NCBI GenBank assembly: GCA_900546355.1
Contig: URCM01000135.1
Span: 1 to 6,409 of the forward strand
DNA length: 6,409 bases
From: an uncultured Bacteroides sp.
GTDB lineage: Bacteria; Bacteroidota; Bacteroidia; Bacteroidales; Bacteroidaceae
Direction: 5' to 3'
The notes beneath the pieces were generated by a model, which saw nothing but the letters and a program-made list of their open reading frames with translations, was not told the origin of the DNA and did no database searches. How positions within the stretch are numbered: the stretch's first letter is position 1; each line of letters begins with the position of its first letter. A program made the translations under genes and the position numbers. Of the stretch, positions 1 through 6,409 are shown piece by piece.

Positions 1-150
1 AAAACGGATACATCAAGTCAAGAAAAACTTTTTGGAGAAATTCAAAACAGCTTCTTAGTCTCTTTCCGATAAAACATCTCCACACACATGCGCCATCTTA
101 AAAATATTGAAATAACCCGAAGAAATAGGGAGTACCTCGACTGATATTTG

Positions 151-158
151 TATTTTTG
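151..158 (+). promoter_or_regulatory. Candidate Bacteroidota -7 promoter element for tamB
   Basis: The octamer TATTTTTG fits the TAnnTTTG -7 consensus of the main Bacteroidota sigma factor exactly. It would start transcription near 162, giving a leader of only about 20 nt before the ATG at 183. A TTTG -33 box is expected about 20 bp upstream (roughly 123-131), but that stretch reads AATAGGGAG and does not match. An overlapping octamer at 143-150 (GATATTTG) matches less well. The region is A/T-rich, so a chance match is quite possible. The rest of 1-150 shows no gene, RNA or clear hairpin. Confidence 0.3.
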
Positions 159-168
159 ATTCATTTTT

Positions 169-176
169 AAAGGAAG
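169..176 (+). promoter_or_regulatory. Ribosome binding site of tamB
   Basis: AAAGGAAG lies six bases before the ATG at 183 and resembles a Shine-Dalgarno sequence. This is stronger than usual for Bacteroidota, where many genes rely on an A-rich upstream region instead; the next gene in this window (ATG at 4707) has only an A-rich run. The site supports 183 as the start, which also places a transmembrane segment right at the protein N-terminus, as expected for TamB. Confidence 0.5.
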
Positions 177-182
177 TACAGC

Positions 183-3100
183 ATGAAAAAAGGAATCCAC
201 ATCAAACATTTCGTCCGTTCGGTCATCATACTGATATTGGTATGCTATTTCGGATTGATTGCCATGCTCAACCTTCCTGTCATCCAACGGCAACTTTCGT
301 CCGTCGTGGCCGATGAATTAGGCAAACTGATGCAGACCGAACTCCATATAGGCAATATCGATTTAGGTCTGCTGAACCGGATTATCATCCAAAACGTCAC
401 ATTAAAAGACCGCAAGAATCACGATATGCTGAAAGTGTCACGACTTTCGGCCAAGATAGAAATATCGTCTTTATTGCATGGAAAAATCCGCATCAGCAGC
501 GTACAGCTGTTCGGATTAAACGCCCGGCTAAACCGGGAAACGCCCGACAGCCCGACTAATTTCCAATTCGTAGTCGATGCTTTTACCTCAAAAGACACTG
601 TAAAAAAAGAGAAGAACATCGATTTGCGCATCAATTCGGTATTAATCCGCCGCGGACAGGTTTATTACGATGTCCTTTCCGAACCTTTCACCCCCAACCG
701 CTTTAACACCAAACACATCGGCATCCAAAACCTTTCTGCCACACTTTCGCTGAAAGCTTTGACCAACGACTCTATAAATGCTCAAATACGCCGCATGAGC
801 TTTAACGAAACCAGTGGATTCAAGCTGAAAAAACTTGCCATGAAATTACTCGTTACCCCCCGGCACCTTTCCCTCAGCGAACTGGAAATGCAATTACCCG
901 AAACCAGCTTCACTATTGACACGCTGAACGCTGATTACGACAGTATCCCTCAATTGGCCCAGCTGGACAAAAACGCTCGTTACCGTATGCGGATGAATGC
1001 CAGTATTGTGCCGGCAGATTTCGCCATGTTCGTACCCGCTTTCACCCATTTTCATAGTCCGGTCGATTTCAGGCTCGCTTTAGAAGGAGAAGGTACCCAC
1101 ACGCGCTGTACAGACATCCTTATAAGCGGAAATGAACAAACCTTATTGCTCAAAGCACAAGGAGTAGTCAATCATTGGAACCGAAAGGAAAATCTCCATC
1201 TATCCGGTAAAGTTTCTCAATTAGACGCAGACTCGTTAGGATTAAGTTGGCTCTTCCAGAACATATCCGGCAAGAACGAAGTTCCGGCTATCATACGCCG
1301 CTTGGGCGACATCCGCTTTAACGGTGACATATCGGGATACCTTCACCAGCTGACCACCCACGGCACCATTTTGTCTAAAGCCGGCAGGATACAGGCCAAC
1401 GTGACCATGCACAGCCATAATGACACCGCATACCATTCTTATTCAGGTAAAGTAACCAGCAAACGGCTGAATCTCGGCACACTCTTAGGCAAAGAACAAA
1501 CATTCGGTGATACGGCATTCGACATCGAACTAAACGGTTTCCGCTACCAAGACGGAAAACCCGAATCGTATATCAAAGGGACTGTTTCATCGCTGACATA
1601 CAAACAATACGAATATCACAACATCTTGCTCGACGGACAATATACGCCGGGAGGATTTGACGGAAACATTTCACTGAATGACCCGAACGGCAGCATCGAA
1701 ATCAACGGACACATAGCCACGCAACAGTCTGTACCCGATTTTAACTTAAAAGCTACGATACGCCATTTCTGTCCGAATGCTTTGAACCTCACAAAAAAAT
1801 ACGACGGAGCCGACTTTTCACTAAACCTGTTGGCCGACTTTACCGGACGCTCTATCGATGACGTGCAGGGAAAACTCCGCGTCGACAGCATCATCGTAAA
1901 TGCTCCCGACCCGGAAAAATGTTATTCACTCGCCTATCTCAACATTCTGGCTGGAACAACAGGAAGCACAGGAAAAAAACAAATCGAAATCCGTTCGCCT
2001 TTCCTGAATGGCAAAGTCGAAGGGAATTATTCGTACCGCACCCTCCCGTCAAGCATCCTGAAAACCGTACAACGCTATCTTCCCTCGCTGCTGGATCCGG
2101 ACAAGAAATTACCTGAAACCGACAATAACTTCCACTTCAACCTGCAATTGGACAATGCCGAACTGCTGTCGATAGTGGCAGACATTCCGTTAGAACTAAG
2201 TATGCCGGCTTCATTACAAGGCTATTTCGACGATAACCGCACTCGCATCCAAATGCGTGCTTATGCCCCCGAGTTTACCTACAAAGGCGATTACTACGAA
2301 GCCGGAACTTTTCTTTGCGACAATACAGACGAAGGACTGCAATGCTTACTGCGCACCAACAAACGCATGAAGAAAGGAAGTATGGTTAATTTTGCTATCA
2401 ACGCGCTGGCAAAAGAAGACCGGCTAAAAGCGATTGTCAACTGGGGAAATAATACGGCCTCTACCTTCAGCGGGCTAATAGACGCCACGGCACGTTTCGA
2501 AAAACCGGAAACGGGAGAAAAGTTGAATACGCACATCCATATACAACCCAGCCAAATCATCCTGAACGATAGCATCTGGAAAATCCATGCTTCGGATGTC
2601 GTCATCCGGCAAGGCATCATCGATGTGCGTAATTTTTTGTTCGAACACCAAGACCAGTACATCCATGCCAACGGACGTATCGGAAAAGCGGAAACCGACA
2701 GTTGTATTGTAGACCTAAACAACATCAACCTGCAATACATCATGGACATCATCCAATTTCATGCCGTGAAATTCAACGGATTGATTAGCGGGAAAGTACA
2801 CTTGAATCATGTATTAGAAAAACCCGTCATGCAAGGGCGGTTAGACGTAAAAGGATTTTTGCTCAACGATGCCTTATTAGGCAGAGGCGACATCAAAGCA
2901 GAATGGGACAACGAACTGGGCGGCATCCGCCTGCTGGCAGACATTCGTGAGAACACCCATTATTCTACTTATGTCGATGGCTATATTTCGCCCAAAGCCA
3001 AAGGTCTTGACCTGCATATCCGTGCAGGAGGCACGAACTTGGCTTTCCTGCAACCGTTCATCAATGGCATCTTCACCAACATGCAAGGACGTGTGTTCGG

Positions 3101-4694
3101 CAATGTCCGCCTGTTCGGGCCTTTCTCTGGCTTGGACCTGGAAGGAAGCGCACAAGCAGATGCCAGTATGAAAGTGGATATTTTGAACACTTCGTTCCGT
3201 CTGCACGCCGACTCTGTACGCATCCGTCCGGGACATTTCGGATTCGATAACGTACAAATAACCGATATGGAAGGACATAACGGAACCGTAAACGGAGCTC
3301 TTGACCATCAGAAACTGAAACACCTGACTTACAATTTCCGTTTCAACACCCATAATATGCGGGTCTTCCATACCGAAAAAGAAACACCCGAATTTCCTTT
3401 TTACGGAACAATCTATACTACGGGCGACGTCCTGCTACGGGGAGGAAACAACGCCTTAAGTGTAGACGGAACCTTGCGTACCGACCCACATACATCGTTT
3501 ACCTATGTCACTGCTACTGCTGCCGAAGCCACCAGCAACCAGTTTATCACATTTGTAGACCGTACCCCTAAACGCCGGCAAGAACATATCTACACGGAAG
3601 TATATCATCCCCTAAACGTACAAAAGGAAGAAGAAGATGACGATACTCCCCTTGATATGCACTTGAACTTCCAAATTGAAGCGACTCCAGACGCTACAAT
3701 GCGCATCGTCATGGATCCCGTAGCGGGAGATAATATTTCCGCTACAGGAAGCGGAAACCTGCGCATCAATTTCTATAATAAAGGAGATTTCCTGATATTC
3801 GGAAACTATAACATCGAAAACGGCATCTATAAAATGAGTATGCAAAACGTTATCCGGAAAGATTTCATCCTACAGTCGGGAGGAACCGTATCGTTTAACG
3901 GAAACCCACGTCAGGCAAACCTGAATGTACAGGCGATTTATACGGTTAATTCGGCTTCCTTAAACGATTTAGTGGCAGACGCTTCTTCCACACGAGGTAC
4001 CGTCCGGGTAAATTGCCTGCTGAATTTAACCGGAAACCTTACCAGTCCAAACCTGAAATTCGACCTCGACCTGCCCACCGTAAGCGATGAGGACCGGGAA
4101 TTAGTGCGAAGCCTGACCAGTACGGAAGAACAGATGAACACACAAATCATCTACCTGCTTGGCATCGGTAAATTCTATACGTACGACTATAATAACAACG
4201 CTACCCAGTCGGATGCAACCAGCTCACTGGCTTTCAGCACCTTATCAGGACAACTCAACAATATGTTGTCGCAAGTCATCGACAATCAGAACTGGAATGT
4301 AGGAACCAATCTTAGCACAGGCGAAAACGGCTGGAGCGATGTAGAAGCGGAAGCCATCCTATCGGGAAGGTTATTGAACAACCGCCTCATCATCAACGGC
4401 AACTTCGGATATCGCGACAATGCCTTGCAAAACACCAATTTCGTAGGCGATTTTGAAGCCATGTGGATGCTGACTAAAAACGGTGAACTCCGCCTGAAAG
4501 GCTACAATGAAACCAATGACCGCTATTTCACCAAATCAACCCTGACCACTCAGGGCATCGGATTAATGTATAAAAAAGACTTCGACAACTGGCGCGAACT
4601 GTTCAACTGGATGTTGTTCCGCCGAAGGAATAAAACAGAGAACTCCGAAGAACAGCCAGTTGCCCGTCAGAAACGAAACAAAGAAACAGACTAA
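183..4694 (+). CDS. tamB: TamB-family translocation/assembly module protein (DUF490 C-terminal domain)
   Basis: Large envelope protein of 1503 aa. A short basic N-terminus (MKKGIHIKH) precedes one hydrophobic segment at about residues 13-31, predicted as an uncleaved inner-membrane anchor. Next comes an AsmA-like start (residues 33-125: VIQRQLSSVVADELGK, then IGNIDLGLLNRIIIQNVTLKD), typical of TamB/AsmA-like bridge proteins. The middle is a long run of alternating beta-type strands with recurrent G-x-hydrophobic-x patterns (for example around 864-990), consistent with the lipid-carrying beta groove of this family. The C-terminal TamB domain runs from about 1156 to 1480; recognisable parts are the IEATPDATMRIVMDPVAGD stretch and the IIYLLGIGKFYTYDYNNN stretch at 1322-1339. 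An acidic cluster (EEEDDD) lies just before it and a charged tail follows it. Known family role: phospholipid transport to, or protein assembly in, the outer membrane, with a TamA or (in Bacteroidota) TamL partner. No partner gene is in the window. The length is normal for Bacteroidota TamB and the frame is intact. The family call is firm; the substrate is inferred. Confidence 0.93.
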   Translation: MKKGIHIKHFVRSVIILILVCYFGLIAMLNLPVIQRQLSSVVADELGKLMQTELHIGNIDLGLLNRIIIQNVTLKDRKNHDMLKVSRLSAKIEISSLLHGKIRISSVQLFGLNARLNRETPDSPTNFQFVVDAFTSKDTVKKEKNIDLRINSVLIRRGQVYYDVLSEPFTPNRFNTKHIGIQNLSATLSLKALTNDSINAQIRRMSFNETSGFKLKKLAMKLLVTPRHLSLSELEMQLPETSFTIDTLNADYDSIPQLAQLDKNARYRMRMNASIVPADFAMFVPAFTHFHSPVDFRLALEGEGTHTRCTDILISGNEQTLLLKAQGVVNHWNRKENLHLSGKVSQLDADSLGLSWLFQNISGKNEVPAIIRRLGDIRFNGDISGYLHQLTTHGTILSKAGRIQANVTMHSHNDTAYHSYSGKVTSKRLNLGTLLGKEQTFGDTAFDIELNGFRYQDGKPESYIKGTVSSLTYKQYEYHNILLDGQYTPGGFDGNISLNDPNGSIEINGHIATQQSVPDFNLKATIRHFCPNALNLTKKYDGADFSLNLLADFTGRSIDDVQGKLRVDSIIVNAPDPEKCYSLAYLNILAGTTGSTGKKQIEIRSPFLNGKVEGNYSYRTLPSSILKTVQRYLPSLLDPDKKLPETDNNFHFNLQLDNAELLSIVADIPLELSMPASLQGYFDDNRTRIQMRAYAPEFTYKGDYYEAGTFLCDNTDEGLQCLLRTNKRMKKGSMVNFAINALAKEDRLKAIVNWGNNTASTFSGLIDATARFEKPETGEKLNTHIHIQPSQIILNDSIWKIHASDVVIRQGIIDVRNFLFEHQDQYIHANGRIGKAETDSCIVDLNNINLQYIMDIIQFHAVKFNGLISGKVHLNHVLEKPVMQGRLDVKGFLLNDALLGRGDIKAEWDNELGGIRLLADIRENTHYSTYVDGYISPKAKGLDLHIRAGGTNLAFLQPFINGIFTNMQGRVFGNVRLFGPFSGLDLEGSAQADASMKVDILNTSFRLHADSVRIRPGHFGFDNVQITDMEGHNGTVNGALDHQKLKHLTYNFRFNTHNMRVFHTEKETPEFPFYGTIYTTGDVLLRGGNNALSVDGTLRTDPHTSFTYVTATAAEATSNQFITFVDRTPKRRQEHIYTEVYHPLNVQKEEEDDDTPLDMHLNFQIEATPDATMRIVMDPVAGDNISATGSGNLRINFYNKGDFLIFGNYNIENGIYKMSMQNVIRKDFILQSGGTVSFNGNPRQANLNVQAIYTVNSASLNDLVADASSTRGTVRVNCLLNLTGNLTSPNLKFDLDLPTVSDEDRELVRSLTSTEEQMNTQIIYLLGIGKFYTYDYNNNATQSDATSSLAFSTLSGQLNNMLSQVIDNQNWNVGTNLSTGENGWSDVEAEAILSGRLLNNRLIINGNFGYRDNALQNTNFVGDFEAMWMLTKNGELRLKGYNETNDRYFTKSTLTTQGIGLMYKKDFDNWRELFNWMLFRRRNKTENSEEQPVARQKRNKETD

Positions 4695-4706
4695 TATAAA
4701 AAACGA

Positions 4707-5741
4707 ATGACGCAAAACTTTTATTTACCCGCCGAATGGCACACCCAAAGTTATATCCAGCTGACTTGGCCTCATGCCGGAACAGACTGGAACTATATGT
4801 TGGACGAAGTAGAAGCGTGCTTCCTCCGTCTGGCCCGTGAAATAGCGACCCGGCAACCCTTGCTGCTTGTCGCTCCCGAATTTCCAGAAGCACTTAAAAC
4901 GGCAGATTTTAAAGAAAACATCCACTTCATCGCTTGCCCTACCAATGACACCTGGGCACGCGACCATGGATTTATCACATTGCTGCAAAGCAATGCCTCT
5001 CCCCTTTTATTAGACTTCTGCTTTAATGGATGGGGAATGAAATTCGCCGCTTGCAAAGACAACCTCATCAATACACAAGTCTACAAAAGCGGATTACTAA
5101 ACGGACACTACATCAATTGCCGAAACTTCGTGTTAGAAGGAGGGTCAATAGAAAGTGACGGTGAAGGCACTCTACTTACCACTTCCAACTGCTTGCTGGC
5201 ACCGAACCGAAACGACACCTTATGCCGCAACGAAATCGAACAATACCTGAAGGAAAAATTCAACCTGCTTCAAGTACTGTGGTTAGATTATGGTTTTTTA
5301 GCGGGTGACGATACAGACAGCCACATCGATACATTGGCACGCCTATGCCCCGACCATACCATCGCTTACGTGCAGTGTACAGACACCGAAGACGAACATT
5401 ACGGTGCGCTTCATGCCATGGAAGTACAACTGAAAACATTCCGCACCTTAGACGGCTCCCCCTACCGATTGCTTCCTTTACCCTTACCCGATGCTGTCTA
5501 CGATGAAGAAGGACAACGCCTTCCTGCCACATACGCCAACTTCCTGATTATGAATAACGCCGTACTATACCCCACTTACGACCAACCAGAAAAAGACCAG
5601 GAAGCGGCTTGCATACTGGCATCGGCTTTCCCCGGACGTGAAATCGTCGGAATCGATTGCCGGGCGTTGATACAGCAACACGGTTCGTTGCATTGTGTCA
5701 CCATGCAATATCCCGAAAGTGTTTTTTCGCAAAATAATTAA
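4707..5741 (+). CDS. aguA: Agmatine deiminase (agmatine iminohydrolase), cytosolic
   Basis: A 344-aa enzyme of the agmatine deiminase / Porphyromonas-type peptidylarginine deiminase family. It hydrolyses agmatine to N-carbamoylputrescine and ammonia. Visible family motifs, in order: WARDHG at 83-88 (D86 expected to bind the guanidinium group), LEGGSIESDG at 143-152, GDDTDSHIDTLAR at 200-212 (H206 and D208 expected catalytic), and GSLHCVTMQYP at 326-336 with C330 as the expected nucleophile that forms the covalent amidino intermediate. No signal peptide or Ig-like domain is present, which argues against a secreted peptidylarginine deiminase. The N-terminus (MTQNFYLPAEWHTQSYIQLTWPH) matches the usual PAEW...WP opening, supporting this ATG. 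The gene lies 12 bp after tamB with only an A-rich run before it, and just upstream of the amidase that uses its product, so translation from a shared transcript is likely. The usual glycine-rich loop before the catalytic Cys reads QQHG here. Confidence 0.93.
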   Translation: MTQNFYLPAEWHTQSYIQLTWPHAGTDWNYMLDEVEACFLRLAREIATRQPLLLVAPEFPEALKTADFKENIHFIACPTNDTWARDHGFITLLQSNASPLLLDFCFNGWGMKFAACKDNLINTQVYKSGLLNGHYINCRNFVLEGGSIESDGEGTLLTTSNCLLAPNRNDTLCRNEIEQYLKEKFNLLQVLWLDYGFLAGDDTDSHIDTLARLCPDHTIAYVQCTDTEDEHYGALHAMEVQLKTFRTLDGSPYRLLPLPLPDAVYDEEGQRLPATYANFLIMNNAVLYPTYDQPEKDQEAACILASAFPGREIVGIDCRALIQQHGSLHCVTMQYPESVFSQNN

Positions 5742-5777
5742 CCCTGATTATACACCTTTTAATTATATAAAGAGAAT

Positions 5778-6409
5778 ATGACAAAAATCATCCGTATAGG
5801 TATCGTGCAGCAATCCTGCTCGAACAACATCAAAGCCAACTTAGAAAAACTGCACCGAAACATCGCTTCCGTAGCCGAAGCTGGAGCAAACTTAGTCGTA
5901 TTGCAAGAACTTCACAACACACCCTATTTCTGCCAGACAGAAAATACAGACCTATTCGATTTGGCGGAACCGATTCCCGGACCGTCAACAGGATTTTATA
6001 GTGAAATAGCTTCTGCATACAACATTTTGTTGGTCACTTCCTTATTCGAACGACGCGCTCCCGGCTTATACCATAATACAGCTGTTGTCTTTGATGCAGA
6101 CGGAAGCATCGCCGGCAAATACCGCAAGATGCACATCCCCGATGACCCCGCTTATTACGAAAAATTCTATTTCACCCCGGGCGACCTTGGCTTCGAACCG
6201 ATTCAGACATCCATAGGCAAATTAGGCGTACAAGTGTGTTGGGACCAATGGTATCCCGAAGGTGCACGGCTGATGGCATTAAAAGGTGCCGAGTTACTGA
6301 TTTATCCCACCGCCATCGGTTGGGAAAGTACAGACACAAAAGAAGAAAAACTACGCCAAATCGGCGCATGGATGACCGTACAGCGCGGACACGCCGTAGC
6401 CAACGGCCT
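5778..6409 (+). CDS. aguB: N-carbamoylputrescine amidase, 5' part (runs off the window)
   Basis: The reading frame is open from the ATG to the window end: 210 complete codons and two extra bases. The protein belongs to the carbon-nitrogen hydrolase (nitrilase) superfamily and should convert N-carbamoylputrescine to putrescine, CO2 and ammonia in the cytosol. The Glu-Lys-Cys catalytic triad is complete in the visible part: E44 in VVLQELHNTPYF, K117 in YRKMHIPDDP and C154 in VCWDQWYPEGAR. The YEKFYFTPGD and LLIYPTAIGW segments are characteristic of the N-carbamoylputrescine amidase branch. Family members are about 290-300 aa, so roughly the last 80-90 residues lie beyond the window; this is a window-edge cut, not a mutation. 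The 36-bp gap after aguA is A/T-rich, with a weak AAAGAGA purine run before the ATG and no hairpin, so read-through from aguA is likely. Confidence 0.93.
   Translation, partial: MTKIIRIGIVQQSCSNNIKANLEKLHRNIASVAEAGANLVVLQELHNTPYFCQTENTDLFDLAEPIPGPSTGFYSEIASAYNILLVTSLFERRAPGLYHNTAVVFDADGSIAGKYRKMHIPDDPAYYEKFYFTPGDLGFEPIQTSIGKLGVQVCWDQWYPEGARLMALKGAELLIYPTAIGWESTDTKEEKLRQIGAWMTVQRGHAVANG

Noticed and set aside
20..36. AAAAACTTTTTGG considered as a terminator hairpin or divergent promoter element
   Set aside because: The inverted repeat is only an A-run next to a T-run with no G+C stem, and the TTTG within it has no matching -7 box at the right spacing on either strand.
1..182. Start of a divergent gene on the minus strand at the left edge (tsaD is often found next to tamB in Bacteroidales, from memory)
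   Set aside because: The minus-strand reading from the CAT at 11-13 is too short to judge and does not look like a TsaD N-terminus. Nothing in the window supports a call.
42..293. Minus-strand open frame of 83 codons overlapping the tamB start
   Set aside because: The translation is low-complexity and resembles no family I know. It overlaps the tamB ribosome site and membrane anchor codons, and has no convincing promoter or start context on that strand.
1919..2116. Plus-strand open frame of 65 codons in another frame within tamB, considered as a possible nested gene or frameshift
   Set aside because: The tamB frame is continuous through this region with sensible beta-strand sequence, and the alternative frame has no recognisable motif or ribosome site.
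2294..3371. Long minus-strand open frames (2294-2752 and 2877-3371) inside tamB
   Set aside because: These are antisense shadows of a strongly supported gene. Their translations show no domain or motif and no start signals, and open antisense frames of this size are expected opposite a 4.5-kb gene.
5742..5777. Gap between aguA and aguB as a terminator or internal promoter
   Set aside because: The 36 bp are A/T-rich with no stem-loop and no TTTG/TAnnTTTG pair.

Overview
The window (about 45% GC by eye) looks like ordinary chromosomal DNA from a member of the Bacteroidota, most likely a gut Bacteroidales (Bacteroides/Phocaeicola/Prevotella type). This rests on the Bacteroidota form of the TamB protein, the short A/T-rich gene starts with little Shine-Dalgarno signal, a TAnnTTTG-like element upstream of the first gene, and an AguA/AguB pair of the kind these bacteria use to make putrescine. 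I cannot name a species.

Layout: positions 1-182 are non-coding as far as I can see and hold a candidate promoter and ribosome binding site. A very large gene follows (183-4694, + strand, 1503 aa). It encodes an inner-membrane-anchored TamB-type protein (C-terminal DUF490/TamB domain) that would span the periplasm and serve outer-membrane biogenesis or lipid transport. After a 12-bp gap comes an agmatine deiminase (4707-5741, 344 aa). After a further 36 bp comes the 5' part of an N-carbamoylputrescine amidase of the nitrilase superfamily (5778 to the window end, 210 complete codons, truncated by the window edge).

The last two genes encode consecutive steps: agmatine to N-carbamoylputrescine plus ammonia, then N-carbamoylputrescine to putrescine plus CO2 and ammonia. 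All three genes are co-directional and tightly spaced, so they may be one transcript, although an envelope gene and polyamine genes have no obvious functional link. I see no mobile element, RNA gene, CRISPR array, large repeat or sign of recent transfer. The window does not appear to contain a novel system; the findings are modest and mostly concern details of known families.
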